Counted from the first letter of the stretch, positions 7,846 through 16,328 are shown. The stretch: DNA of 64,000 nt from Paracoccaceae bacterium (GCA_024304985.1 JAMWZC010000004.1:124001-188000); one strand, 5' to 3'. The notes: generated by a model not told the origin, from the letters alone. Program-made: numbers and translations.

Positions 7846-7936
7846 GCGCCCCTCGCAGGTTTCAGCCCGCGCAAGAGGTTTCAGACCCTCGCCCCCCCCG
7901 GCAGGCCGCAGCGCCACGAAACGATGCGGCACAGCG

Positions 7937-7961
7937 GGAACAAATGATCGCGCAGCAGGTT
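7937..7961 (+). promoter_or_regulatory. EcfG-like site without a clear plus-strand gene
   Basis: GGAAC (7937-7941), 17 bases, GTT (7959-7961). The next 230 bases on the plus strand hold no convincing ORF, only the 3' end of the convergent DUF3618 operon. A stress-induced small RNA is possible. Confidence 0.5.
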
Positions 7962-8140
7962 GCCCCCTGACACCTTGCAACAGTCAAGGCGTCCGCGATG
8001 ATGTTCTCCTCCTCCCGCATCATCGCAGTCAGCGGCGGCGTCACCCGATCCGTTCCCGTCATAGTGGCGCCGCCGATTTTTCGCCAGAAACAATAACACC
8101 TCAATCACAGCACAGACCGAAACATCGGACGCGGACAACG

Positions 8141-8166
8141 AAAAGGCGCACCCAAGTGGGCGCGCC
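8141..8166 (-). terminator. Rho-independent terminator of the DUF3618 operon
   Basis: Read on the minus strand, a 10-bp stem with one mismatch (8157-8166 with 8145-8154 approximately) is followed by TTTT. It lies 30 bases beyond the stop at 8196. Confidence 0.75.
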
Positions 8167-8195
8167 TCTTGATCGTGGTCATCTCGGCCTGTGGA

Positions 8196-9164
8196 TCAGG
8201 ACGGAATATCTCCCACCGCACCTGCACGATCCGTATCCTGCGCCGACCCGCGCGATGTTCCGCCTGCGGCACCAAACCCGCGCTCCCCGGATGCCTTGGT
8301 CACAGCCTCACCCAGCTTCGCGCGCTCCTCTGCAAGGATACGCTCGGCCTCATGGATCAGTTCGTCACTGGTCTGCCCGAAATGCTCATCCTCAAAGCGC
8401 GTGTGCGGCAAGGCTGCACCGACAGCCGCGCCGATGGCCATGGCCAGGGCACCCGCAATCATCGGCTGCTCCTCGAACAGATCAGCGGCCTTCTCACGTC
8501 CATGCCGCATCTGCGCCATCGCCGCCTCACGCGCCTCATGCGCTTTCTCGCGGGCGGCGATCACACGCGCGCGCCCCTCTTCCGTCAGGTGCTCCGTCCC
8601 TTCGGCCAGCCGCTCGCGCAGCGCCGCAGCCCGTTCCTTGACGGAATCGGCGGTCTCATGCAGCCTGTCGCGCGCCGCACCCGAGGCGCGCGCCATCCTC
8701 TGCGCGGCGCTCTCGCCCTCATCCTCCTGCGATTCTGCGTCCTGCGTTACATCAACGCCGCGCACCCAGGCCGGAACATCCGCGTCCCGTGTCACACCCC
8801 GGTTGCCCGAGGCCCAGGACCGCGGCGCGCCATACTGGGACCGGGCATAGAACTCCCGGTAATCGCGACGATCACCATGATCGCGGTCATCATCCCGCTG
8901 CACAGCACCACGACCCGACCTGTCCCCAAAGATCAGCCAGGCCAGACCAACTCCGGTCACGGCAATCGCCAGCGGGTTCTCCTTGACCGCGCGCGACACA
9001 GACGCGCCGATGTCGCCGCTATGCGCGCGCAACTGTCCCGCCGCCTCACGCACCAGCGTATCGACCGAGAACTTGGTCCTCAAGTCATGCAGATCCTCGG
9101 ACAGCCCCGCACGTTCCCGCTCAAGCTGGCGTTCGATCTCTTCCGGTGAACGATGATCAGTCAT
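8196..9164 (-). CDS. DUF3618 domain-containing envelope stress protein
   Basis: A 322-residue protein. Residues 1-40 hold the DUF3618 motif (SPEEIERQLERERAGLSEDL), followed by a short membrane helix (NPLAIAVTGVGLAWLIFG) around residues 63-80. The middle is an alanine/arginine/glutamate-rich coiled coil, and a second hydrophobic stretch (IAGALAMAIGAAVGAALP) lies near residue 245. Its start overlaps the stop of the holin-like gene by 8 bases. Function is unknown; family members cluster with holin-like proteins, as here. It is the last gene of a four-gene operon. Confidence 0.85.
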   Translation of the reverse strand: MTDHRSPEEIERQLERERAGLSEDLHDLRTKFSVDTLVREAAGQLRAHSGDIGASVSRAVKENPLAIAVTGVGLAWLIFGDRSGRGAVQRDDDRDHGDRRDYREFYARSQYGAPRSWASGNRGVTRDADVPAWVRGVDVTQDAESQEDEGESAAQRMARASGAARDRLHETADSVKERAAALRERLAEGTEHLTEEGRARVIAAREKAHEAREAAMAQMRHGREKAADLFEEQPMIAGALAMAIGAAVGAALPHTRFEDEHFGQTSDELIHEAERILAEERAKLGEAVTKASGERGFGAAGGTSRGSAQDTDRAGAVGDIPS

Positions 9165-9546
9165 TGTAACTATCCTTTACGATTTGCGCGTCTCGCTTGA
9201 CGTTTTCTGCGGTGCGGGTCGGTGCCAGCGAAGTCAGCTTCAGCTCGGATTTCCCTTTCTGGAGCATCATGTAAGCGACGATGGCAAAGCCAAGGCCCAC
9301 GATCAGCGCGGACCAACCGCCCGGAATCCCCAACTCGGTCAGGGCCGCGACCAAGGCCGCCGTCAGCACATTCAACGCGGTCAGGGCAATGACCAGGGCC
9401 GCGACGATCATGCCGACGGCGAGGGCGGCCTTGTGCAGGTTCTCATTCACTTCGGCGCGGGCCAGATCGACTTCGCCACGCACAAGGCTGCTGATCCGGG
9501 CAAGCGCGTCGTTCAAAATCTCGCTGGTGGATTTATCCGTGTTCAT
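9157..9546 (-). CDS. Holin-superfamily (DUF1469-like) membrane protein
   Basis: A 129-residue protein with an amphipathic N-terminal helix (ARISSLVRGEVDLARAEVNE) and two membrane helices forming a hairpin (about residues 40-75 and 80-98). This is the layout of the Actinobacteriophage holin 3/DUF1469 family, whose bacterial members are not lysis proteins. The ATG at 9546 was chosen over the GTG at 9552 because it has the better distance to the G-rich site. Third gene of the operon. Confidence 0.85.
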   Translation of the reverse strand: MNTDKSTSEILNDALARISSLVRGEVDLARAEVNENLHKAALAVGMIVAALVIALTALNVLTAALVAALTELGIPGGWSALIVGLGFAIVAYMMLQKGKSELKLTSLAPTRTAENVKRDAQIVKDSYND

Positions 9547-9548
9547 TC

Positions 9549-10070
9549 TCACATCCCCCCGCTTTCCGTAGTCAGCTCCGGCACCGAAGCGCCGCCCATG
9601 CCGGCTGTCACCGACGCGTCCTTCATCGACGCTGTCGCAGGCGCAGTCTCTGACCGCCCCCTCGCCGAAGCGGTCGCCAGTCGCGTTGCCGCAAACCCGG
9701 CCAGGGCCGCGCCCCCCAGGAACAGCATCGGGTTTCGCCGTGCCAGATCGTTCAGATCGTTCAGCATCTCGCCCATGTCGCGGTCGGTCACGGCCTTCGC
9801 CACATGGTCAACATTGCTGGCCAGTCGATCAAACATCCGCCGCTGCGAGGTTCCCTCATCCAGCTCGCGCGCCGCCGTTTGCAGCGCGTCGGCAATCTGC
9901 CTGATCTCCTGCGCGGCGCCGCCGCGCATCTTGTCCGCAACCCCCGTCACGTCCGAGGACACCTTGCCGGCGGCCTCATGCACCGTCTCGCGCAGGCTGT
10001 CGGCCGTCGCGGTGCTTGCCGCCTTTGCCCGCTGAGACGAGGAACCCGTCTTGGGATCTGGATTGTTCAT
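9549..10070 (-). CDS. Stress-associated protein with coiled coil and one membrane helix
   Basis: A 173-residue protein starting at the ATG at 10070 after an AAGGAGA site. Residues about 35-100 form amphipathic helices (EIRQIADALQTAARELDEG) reminiscent of DUF883/ElaB-like membrane-anchored ribosome- or envelope-associated proteins. One hydrophobic helix (NPMLFLGGAALAGFAATRLA) follows at about 125-145. The family is not firmly recognised. It stops two bases before the holin-like gene region, in the same operon. Confidence 0.75.
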   Translation of the reverse strand: MNNPDPKTGSSSQRAKAASTATADSLRETVHEAAGKVSSDVTGVADKMRGGAAQEIRQIADALQTAARELDEGTSQRRMFDRLASNVDHVAKAVTDRDMGEMLNDLNDLARRNPMLFLGGAALAGFAATRLATASARGRSETAPATASMKDASVTAGMGGASVPELTTESGGM

Positions 10071-10086
10071 GTCATTCTCCTTCTGG

Positions 10087-10155
10087 TCAGGCCACGAGGG
10101 TGAGGACGGCAAGGACGACGACGACCAGGCCGATGAGATAGATGATGCTGTGCAT
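10087..10155 (-). CDS. 22-residue single-helix membrane peptide
   Basis: A tiny gene encoding MHSIIYLIGLVVVVLAVLTL plus two residues, essentially one membrane helix. Very similar 22-26 residue peptides (starting with a few polar residues then IIYLIGLVVVVLA) are widespread in proteobacteria but usually unannotated. A GGGAGAA site lies upstream, and an EcfG-like promoter ends 41 bases before the start. It is the first gene of the operon leading to the 173-residue, holin-like and DUF3618 proteins. Confidence 0.7.
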   Translation of the reverse strand: MHSIIYLIGLVVVVLAVLTLVA

Positions 10156-10195
10156 AAGGCGTGTTCTCCCGTTTTGAGTGTGTCTCTGGGCGGTG

Positions 10196-10220
10196 AACCT
10201 GCACCCGTCCAACTTGTTCC
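10196..10220 (-). promoter_or_regulatory. EcfG-like promoter for the 22-residue peptide to DUF3618 operon
   Basis: Minus strand GGAAC (10220-10216), 17 bases, GTT (10198-10196). Confidence 0.75.
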
Positions 10221-10277
10221 GAAGAATCCACAGCGCAGCGCCCCCCCGCCCGACGCCGGGTCGGCGACGGATAGCGG

Positions 10278-10302
10278 GGAACATCACGCGGCCGCGACGG
10301 TT
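10278..10302 (+). promoter_or_regulatory. EcfG-like promoter for the ferritin-like gene
   Basis: GGAAC (10278-10282), 17 bases, GTT (10300-10302), 76 bases before the start at 10379. Confidence 0.75.
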
Positions 10303-10378
10303 CCGGGTCTGTGGCGTCGCGCGACGCCTCGCAACTGCGCTGCGACAAAGCGCAATCCATCGCAACCCGGAGGTTCCC

Positions 10379-10834
10379 ATGGCGACCCTTGTTGGAAACG
10401 AAGAGAATTTTGCAGACATGATCAGGAACCTGATCCTGTTGGAACATGACGCGATCGCAGCCTATGACGATGTCATAGAAGGCCTGTCAGACGCCGCCGC
10501 AGCACATCGGATCAAGGAGTTCAGACAAGACCATCATAGCCATCTCGATGTTCTCCGGGCGATGGCCGCGCAACTGGGGATCGACCCGCCAGAGCAGGGG
10601 GACATGAAACAGGTGCTGACCCGGGGCAAGATAATGCTTGCCGAAATCATCGGTGACAGCGCGATCCTGAAGGCAATGAAAACGAACGAAGACGATACGG
10701 TGACCGCCTATCAGCGCGCGGCAAGACATCCCGACGCGATTGACGCATCCAGACTCTTCTTCGAAAAGGCGCTGGAAGATGAACGCCGCCACCGGGACTG
10801 GATGATTTCTCTGGCCGAAGCCGTCCGGTCCTGA
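10379..10834 (+). CDS. DUF2383/PA2169-type four-helix (ferritin-like) protein
   Basis: A 151-residue helical protein. Helix 1 has LILLEHDAIAAYDDVIEGL, helix 2 FRQDHHSHLDVL and the last helix FFEKALEDERRHRDWM. The paired Glu-x-x-His pattern (LEHD, DERRHRDW) is that of ferritin-like carboxylate-bridged diiron bundles. Metal binding is inferred from pattern only. The ATG follows an upstream GGAGG. It is in the stress regulon by its promoter, and a DUF892 cousin lies at 48749. Confidence 0.85.
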   Translation: MATLVGNEENFADMIRNLILLEHDAIAAYDDVIEGLSDAAAAHRIKEFRQDHHSHLDVLRAMAAQLGIDPPEQGDMKQVLTRGKIMLAEIIGDSAILKAMKTNEDDTVTAYQRAARHPDAIDASRLFFEKALEDERRHRDWMISLAEAVRS

Positions 10835-10863
10835 TCCGCCGGGGCCTTGGCCTTGCAAGGTTT

Positions 10864-10896
10864 TCCGGGGACACCGCCTCGCGCAGCGTCCCCGGA
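10864..10896. terminator. Hairpin between convergent ferritin-like gene and ectD
   Basis: A perfect 9-bp stem (10864-10872 with 10888-10896) in the 73-base gap between the two stop codons. Confidence 0.6.
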
Positions 10897-10907
10897 CAAG
10901 CGCGGGG

Positions 10908-11864
10908 TCAATCTGTCAACAGGTTTGATGCCCGCGGCCGGATCGCCCCGAACCTGCCTCTGTTGGCCAGATATTCCGGGCGCGGATGGGCCGCCGCAAA
11001 AGGTGCCTTGGGCCGGTTGGACAGCGCATTGTAGACGAAAAACGCGTTTGACCGGGGAAAGGGCGTCACATTGCCATTCGAGGCATGAAGTGTATTGCAC
11101 TCGAAAAAGATCACCGTCCCCGCCGGCCCGGTGGCCGCATCGAGCCCGGCTTCCGCCGCCAGCTTTTCAAGAATTGCCTGCGACGGAACGCCCACCTCCT
11201 GTTTTTTCAGACTGGATGCGTGGTTCGCCTCGGGCGTCTCACCGTGACAGGCCACAAACTGCCGATGCGATCCGGGGATCAGCATCAACGGCCCGTTCAG
11301 CGCGGAATTGTCGGTCAGCAGAACCGACGCCGACACCGCCCGCATCCGCGGCATCCCGTCCTCGGCGTGCCAGGTCTCGAAGTCCGAATGCCAGTAGAAT
11401 TCCTTGCCGGTAAAGCCGGGCTTATAATTCAGGCGGCTCTGATGCAGATAGACCTCATCCCCCAGCAGAAACCGCGCCACATCCGCCAGCCGCGCATCGG
11501 CAGCCAGACGCGCAAAGACATCGCTATGCTCATCCAGCCGAAAGATCGTCCGCACGGCCTCCGAACCGGGTTCGGTCACCAGATCCTCGGCGCGAATATC
11601 CTGCCCGTTGCGGCGCAGCTCTGCCGATGTCCGGATCAGCAGCGCAATCTCCTGCGCGCTGAACACATCTTTTCGGATCAGATAGCCTTTGTTTTCATAG
11701 TGATCGGCCTCATCGCGCGTCACGGGCGCATCCTCGCGCCATGGCGTCCAGAGCACGGGGTCACGCCGCGCCATCACCCGTTCAGCCCCTCTCAGCCGTG
11801 TGGGATAGGCGTCCGCGTCGGTATTCTGATGGGTCGGTGCTGCAATAGTCTCTGCAATATTCAT
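10908..11864 (-). CDS. ectD: Ectoine hydroxylase
   Basis: A 318-residue non-haem iron, 2-oxoglutarate-dependent dioxygenase that converts ectoine to 5-hydroxyectoine. The EctD signature FYWHSDFETWHAEDGMP carries the iron ligands His and Asp, and the second His is in CNTLHASNGN. The RSNAFFVYN stretch binds 2-oxoglutarate in the family. Length fits EctD (about 300). A GGAG site precedes the ATG at 11864. ectABC are not in this window, so substrate must come from elsewhere in the genome or by uptake. A perfect EcfG-like promoter lies upstream. Confidence 0.92.
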   Translation of the reverse strand: MNIAETIAAPTHQNTDADAYPTRLRGAERVMARRDPVLWTPWREDAPVTRDEADHYENKGYLIRKDVFSAQEIALLIRTSAELRRNGQDIRAEDLVTEPGSEAVRTIFRLDEHSDVFARLAADARLADVARFLLGDEVYLHQSRLNYKPGFTGKEFYWHSDFETWHAEDGMPRMRAVSASVLLTDNSALNGPLMLIPGSHRQFVACHGETPEANHASSLKKQEVGVPSQAILEKLAAEAGLDAATGPAGTVIFFECNTLHASNGNVTPFPRSNAFFVYNALSNRPKAPFAAAHPRPEYLANRGRFGAIRPRASNLLTD

Positions 11865-11930
11865 GGTATTCTCCTTGAACTGATACAGAAGTGTCAAAAA
11901 CGCAGCGGATCTCTCCACCGCGCCCTTGCC

Positions 11931-11955
11931 AACCCGAGAGCCGGGCCAAAGTTCC
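11931..11955 (-). promoter_or_regulatory. EcfG-like promoter for ectD
   Basis: Minus strand GGAAC (11955-11951), 17 bases, GTT (11933-11931), 66 bases before the start. Confidence 0.75.
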
Positions 11956-11985
11956 ACATTCCCCGCCCCTTCTTCCCTCAGCGCG

Positions 11986-12011
11986 GGAACCAACGCGCTG
12001 AGCGCTGCGTT
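11986..12011 (+). promoter_or_regulatory. EcfG-like promoter (18-base variant) for the flippase-like gene
   Basis: GGAAC (11986-11990), 18 bases, GTT (12009-12011); the base before GTT is C, giving the consensus CGTT after 17 bases. Confidence 0.65.
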
Positions 12012-12016
12012 GCAAC

Positions 12017-13144
12017 ATGTCTGCAAACAACCTGTGTTTCCCCCCGACGACTGTTGAGAGTCGAGACCTGCATGTGACCTCCCCCGGATCTGCCCCCCCC
12101 GAAATGCAGCAAAGCCCCGGCCGTCGTCCGCTGGCATGGGCCATCCCCGCGTTCCTGTTCCTCACCCTCAGCGCAATGGGCTTGTGGCTCGCCGCGCATG
12201 TCACGGGCGCGCAGCGCCTGACACTTGATCCGCGCCTGCTCGACCCGGCGGCGCTTGCCTCCATCACGGCCCTGTTGATCGTCTATTACCTGTCCGACGG
12301 CCTGCGCCTCTACTATGTGCTGCGCGCCCTCGATGTCCCGGTCCGGCTGCGCAAACTCCTGCCTCTGGTGTTCATCAATATCCTCTTCTCGAATATCACG
12401 CCTCTGGCCTCGGGCGGCGGTTTCGCGCAGGTCTGGTATCTGAAAGGTCAGGGCGTCTCGGTCGGCACATCGGCTGCGGCCACGACCATCCGCACTATCC
12501 TCGCCATGGCGGCGATTTTCCTCTCCGCCCCTGCGTTGCAATTCCTGCACCCGACACAGGCGATCAACGGCGGTCTGGGACGCGCGATGTCGCAATCCCT
12601 CTCGGTTCTGATGCTGGTCTTGCTGGCCGGGTTCATCATCCTGTTGGCCCGCCCGACATGGCTGCAACGCGCAAGCAACGGCCTGCTCCGTGCCCTGCGC
12701 TCCATCCGCCTCATCAGCACCGCACGGCAGATGCGTTGGTCCGACGCGCTCGGACGTGAAACAACAGCCTTCGCCCAAGGGTTCCACCAATTCCTCAAGG
12801 CACCATGTCGCCATTCCCTCGGCGCAATTCTCTGGACCCTGATCTTCCTGCTGGTGCTTTTCTCCTTCCCCGGCCTCCTCATGGTCCTGCTGGACTATCA
12901 GATCGACTGGCTTTCGGTGATCGGCAGTCTGGCGGTCGTCACCTTCCTGATGTATTTCGCGCCCACACCCGGCGGCGCGGGTTTCGCGGAACTCGCCTTC
13001 GCGGGTCTGATGGCCACGCAGATCACCGGCAGCGACCTTGTGCTGGTCATCTTCGTCTGGCGCTGTCTGACAACCTATCTCGGGATGGCGCTCGGCCTTG
13101 TGGTATCTGCCCTCCTGCTGGCCAGATCGGGGCGCGCACCATGA
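12017..13144 (+). CDS. Lysylphosphatidylglycerol synthase-type transmembrane (flippase-like) protein
   Basis: A 375-residue polytopic membrane protein of the UPF0104/AglD2-like family. Conserved family stretches are seen: NILFSNITPLASGGGFAQVW, the RTILAMAAIFL helix and YFAPTPGGAGFAE. Such proteins are the membrane part of MprF or stand-alone putative lipid-linked transporters. The true start is uncertain: the ATG at 12017 would be nearly leaderless from the promoter at 11986-12011; a GTG at 12074 and an ATG at 12104 are in frame. Its stop overlaps the next gene by ATGA, suggesting a shared glycolipid pathway. Confidence 0.85.
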   Translation: MSANNLCFPPTTVESRDLHVTSPGSAPPEMQQSPGRRPLAWAIPAFLFLTLSAMGLWLAAHVTGAQRLTLDPRLLDPAALASITALLIVYYLSDGLRLYYVLRALDVPVRLRKLLPLVFINILFSNITPLASGGGFAQVWYLKGQGVSVGTSAAATTIRTILAMAAIFLSAPALQFLHPTQAINGGLGRAMSQSLSVLMLVLLAGFIILLARPTWLQRASNGLLRALRSIRLISTARQMRWSDALGRETTAFAQGFHQFLKAPCRHSLGAILWTLIFLLVLFSFPGLLMVLLDYQIDWLSVIGSLAVVTFLMYFAPTPGGAGFAELAFAGLMATQITGSDLVLVIFVWRCLTTYLGMALGLVVSALLLARSGRAP

Positions 13145-15339
13145 ACCGCAGGCTTGTATCGGTCTTCTTCTATGTAAACTTCGCCATCGTCGCCGCAATT
13201 GTCGGCTACAAGACCTATCTCTACGCCGCAGCCCCGGACGCAGACGCCCTCCTGCTCGACCAGATCGAGCGTATCGAGGAACGCAGCGCCACAACCGACC
13301 ACGTCTCCTTCGCGGTCATCGGAGAGGCGAACAATTCCATCGGTGTCTTCGAGCGAGAGATCATCCCCCACGTCAACGCCTCCGAGGTGGATTTCCTCGT
13401 CTCCGCCGGCAACATCGTCAGCGGAGGCGGCGAGGACAAGTATCGGGCCCTGCTGGGCACGCTGTCACGCCTGACCAAGCCCTACCTTCTGACTTTTGGC
13501 GAAAAGGAATATTCCGAATTCGGCAGCGGCCGCTTCTATCAGCGGTTCGGGCCGCATTTCTATGACGTCGATCTGCAAAGCGTCCGGTTGATCTTCCTCG
13601 ACTCCACAGGCCGCACCCCGACCGACTGGCAGGAGCGTTGGCTGCGCGACGTGCTGGAAAACGACCGCCCTCACCCGGTGATCCTGTTCATCGGCACGCC
13701 GCTGGTCGATCCGGCGCATGAAACCGCCTTCGCCCCGCAGCAAGGCGCATGGTCCGCGGCCCCTGACCGCAACCGCCTTCTGACCCTGCTCGGGGATCTG
13801 GGTGTCGATGTCGTGATCTCGGCCGGGGCCGCGACATTCTCGGACCGGCAGATCGATGGCATCCGGCATATCCTGACAGGCGGCGCCGGTGGCTTCGTGC
13901 TCAACGATGACTCCAGCTTCTACCACTATCTTGACCTGCATGTCGGACCACAGGGCATCACGGTCGATGTGCAGCCGCTGGACACTGCCCCCACCGCCCT
14001 AGCCCGCCGGATCGAGGGGTTCTGGTTCTTCATCTACTCGCTCTTCTATGTCGGGATCTGGAACTTCCTGCTGATATTCTCAGGATTCATGATTCTCGGG
14101 GTCTATCTCTTCAACAGGCTTTTCCGAACGCCCGATTACTACCCCTCCTACGAGACGCCGTCCCCCGTCGATCTGGGTCGCCCCATGCGGATCGCGATGT
14201 TCACGAATACCTACCTGCCCTTCATCGGCGGCGTGCCCATCTCGATCGAACGGTTGAAACGCGGGCTGGAACAGCAGGGTCATACCGTCCGCATCATCTG
14301 CCCCAGCTCTGGCAAACCAGAGGACGATCCCGCGATCCTGCGGGTGCCTGTCCTTCTGCGCCTAGGCGGAATGTTCACGATGGCCCATCCCTTCCCGCGC
14401 GCCGTCAGCCGTGCCGTGCTGGACTTCGACCCCGATGTGATCCACCTCCACCACCCCTATTGGCTGGGCGGTCTGGGCCTGCGTCTGGCGCGCAGGCTCA
14501 AGGTGCCGACAGTCTTCAGCTATCACACGCGCCTCGATCAATTCGCCTATGCCGTGCCATTTCTCAGCATCCTGTTCCAGAACGTCCTGTCGCACTGGAT
14601 CGTGCGCCGCTTCGCCAACAGATGTGACCAGATCATCGTCCCAACGCCCGTCACCCGCGACTACATACGGTTGATCGGAGTCTCGCGTCCCGTGCATGTC
14701 CTGCCGACCGGCATTGACCTTGAACACTACAACACCGCAAGCAAGGTTAAGCTTGCCACCCTGCGAGAGCGGATCAATCCGGATGGCCGCAACCTGCTGA
14801 TCACGGTGGCCCGCCTCTCGCCAGAAAAGAACCTCGCCTTCATCATCCGCGCAATGGCACAGCTCAAGACCCTGGACGCCCCCCCTTTCCGCCTCCTCAT
14901 CCTGGGCGAGGGTGATGATCGTCCCCGGCTTGAGCAACTGATCACCGATCTGGACCTTGACGACGACGTGACCCTGCTCGGTGGCGTGTCCTATGACGCG
15001 GTGCCGACATATCTCGCACTCGCCCGGATCTTCGTCTACGCCTCGTCATCCGAGACGCAGGGCATGGTCATCCTCGAGGCCATGGCCGCAGGTCTGCCCG
15101 TCGTCGCTGTCAACTCCAGCGGTATCGACGCCTTCGTGGCGCCCGGGCAGACAGGTTTTGCCACGACCGAGAATATGACCCTGTGGACCGAAGCCGTGCA
15201 GCAGCTTCTGCAAGACCCCTCTGCGCAGGTCGCCATGGGCAAAACTGCGCAGAGCGTCGCCCGCCGCCACTCGACCCAGGCCTTTGCCCAAGGCGTCGCA
15301 ACCGCCTACCGCGCCGCTCTCGGATCATCCGGCAACTGA
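13141..15339 (+). CDS. Membrane-bound fusion: degenerate metallophosphatase domain plus GT4 glycosyltransferase
   Basis: A 732-residue protein. One membrane helix (about 6-28) precedes a calcineurin-like phosphatase fold (about 50-280), a second hydrophobic hairpin (about 293-325), then a GT4 glycosyltransferase (about 350-730). In the phosphatase part the fold-defining strings remain (VDFLVSAGN, RLIFLDSTGRT), but the metal-ligand positions look replaced: GDTH by GEAN, GD by GN, GNH by GEK, GHxH by GAAT. The GT4 part is intact: FIGGVPISIERL, TARLSPEKNL-type loop and SETQGMVILEAMA. It probably adds sugar to a lipid or envelope acceptor, with the flippase-like gene as partner. Confidence 0.85.
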   Translation: MNRRLVSVFFYVNFAIVAAIVGYKTYLYAAAPDADALLLDQIERIEERSATTDHVSFAVIGEANNSIGVFEREIIPHVNASEVDFLVSAGNIVSGGGEDKYRALLGTLSRLTKPYLLTFGEKEYSEFGSGRFYQRFGPHFYDVDLQSVRLIFLDSTGRTPTDWQERWLRDVLENDRPHPVILFIGTPLVDPAHETAFAPQQGAWSAAPDRNRLLTLLGDLGVDVVISAGAATFSDRQIDGIRHILTGGAGGFVLNDDSSFYHYLDLHVGPQGITVDVQPLDTAPTALARRIEGFWFFIYSLFYVGIWNFLLIFSGFMILGVYLFNRLFRTPDYYPSYETPSPVDLGRPMRIAMFTNTYLPFIGGVPISIERLKRGLEQQGHTVRIICPSSGKPEDDPAILRVPVLLRLGGMFTMAHPFPRAVSRAVLDFDPDVIHLHHPYWLGGLGLRLARRLKVPTVFSYHTRLDQFAYAVPFLSILFQNVLSHWIVRRFANRCDQIIVPTPVTRDYIRLIGVSRPVHVLPTGIDLEHYNTASKVKLATLRERINPDGRNLLITVARLSPEKNLAFIIRAMAQLKTLDAPPFRLLILGEGDDRPRLEQLITDLDLDDDVTLLGGVSYDAVPTYLALARIFVYASSSETQGMVILEAMAAGLPVVAVNSSGIDAFVAPGQTGFATTENMTLWTEAVQQLLQDPSAQVAMGKTAQSVARRHSTQAFAQGVATAYRAALGSSGN

Positions 15340-15345
15340 ACGGTG

Positions 15346-15597
15346 TCAGTCCTCGTCAGCGCCACCCTCCTCGGTGCCCCCATCGCGCCCGACCAGCGGA
15401 AGGGCTGCACCCGCATCCTTGTTGTCATAGGGTCTGCCGGTATCAGGGTCGATCGAATCAGCGCCCCCTTCGTCATCATCCAGCGCTGTGACAACCAGCG
15501 GATCAGTGGGCTGGATCGCCTCACCCTCCACCTCGTCAATCGGCCTCGCCTCCTCCACCGGATCAGGACGGATGACCTTTAGCGTCTTTGCGCACAT
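15346..15597 (-). CDS. Small acidic hydrophilic protein
   Basis: An 83-residue Asp/Glu-rich protein (net negative, Gly-rich tail DGGTEEGGADED) with no hydrophobic segment, probably disordered. The ATG at 15597 has an AAAGGA site. A perfect EcfG-like promoter lies 50 bases upstream. It ends 6 bases from the convergent glycosyltransferase. The family is not recognised. Confidence 0.75.
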   Translation of the reverse strand: MCAKTLKVIRPDPVEEARPIDEVEGEAIQPTDPLVVTALDDDEGGADSIDPDTGRPYDNKDAGAALPLVGRDGGTEEGGADED

Positions 15598-15646
15598 CTG
15601 CTTTTTCCTTTCTTGAAACGACCGACCTGTCGGCCTTGCCGTGGCC

Positions 15647-15671
15647 AACCCGGCTCTCGCCGGATGGTTCC
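15647..15671 (-). promoter_or_regulatory. EcfG-like promoter for the 15346-15597 gene
   Basis: Minus strand GGAAC (15671-15667), 17 bases, GTT (15649-15647). Confidence 0.75.
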
Positions 15672-15716
15672 CACCCCGCCCCGCCTGCAACCCGCCGCAC
15701 CTCTTCCGCTGCGCAT

Positions 15717-15741
15717 GGAACAATTCCGTCCTCCTCCGGTT
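15717..15741 (+). promoter_or_regulatory. EcfG-like promoter for sodC
   Basis: GGAAC (15717-15721), 17 bases, GTT (15739-15741), 38 bases before the start at 15780. Confidence 0.75.
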
Positions 15742-15779
15742 CACTGGACCGGCGTCACCGAACTGGAAAGGAGACCAGA

Positions 15780-16328
15780 ATGCACAACGTCTTTCTCAGG
15801 ATGGCCATAGCCACCTCAACCGCCCTCATCTCCCTCTCGGCGCAGGTGCAGGCGCAAACGGCGACCGAAAGCACCCCTGCCGACACCGCCGAACATGAGG
15901 TCAGTTTCACGTCGGCTGACGGCACCGACATCGGCAAGGCGCAGCTCATCGGCACCGGATCGGGGCTTCTGATCCGCCTTGACTTGCAAAACCTACCCGC
16001 GGATCAATGGGTTGCGTTTCACATCCACGAAAACGGCGCTTGCGACGCAAGCAACACCTTCGAAAGCGCGGGTGGCCACTGGAATGTCGCAGGCATGTCT
16101 CACGGCCATCTGACCGAGACCGGCCCACATTCCGGCGACATGCCCAATCAGCGTGTCGGCGCGGATGGTCGCCTGCTGGCAGATGTGTTCAACGCCCAGG
16201 CCTTCCTGACCGGCGAGACCGGGAATGTCATGGGCCGCGCACTGGTGATCCATGACGGTGCCGATGACTACCAGACCCAACCCGCAGGTGATGCAGGCGA
16301 CCGGATCGCCTGCGCGGTCATCGAATGA
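15780..16328 (+). CDS. sodC: Periplasmic Cu/Zn superoxide dismutase
   Basis: A 182-residue protein with a Sec signal peptide (about residues 1-26, ending VQAQ). The Cu/Zn ligands are all visible: His-x-His in FHIHENGAC, His in GGHWN, the His/Asp pair in PHSGDMPN, and His in LVIHDGADDY. The disulphide cysteines are in NGAC and IACAVIE. It dismutates superoxide in the periplasm. An AAAGGAG site precedes the ATG. Confidence 0.95.
   Translation: MHNVFLRMAIATSTALISLSAQVQAQTATESTPADTAEHEVSFTSADGTDIGKAQLIGTGSGLLIRLDLQNLPADQWVAFHIHENGACDASNTFESAGGHWNVAGMSHGHLTETGPHSGDMPNQRVGADGRLLADVFNAQAFLTGETGNVMGRALVIHDGADDYQTQPAGDAGDRIACAVIE

Noticed and set aside
12805-13140. Extending the glycosyltransferase fusion upstream to 12805
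   Set aside because: This part overlaps the flippase-like gene in another frame; the ATG at 13141 with ATGA overlap is the natural start.
11978-13294. A 438-codon minus-strand ORF
   Set aside because: Antisense to the flippase-like gene, which has clear membrane helices and family motifs.
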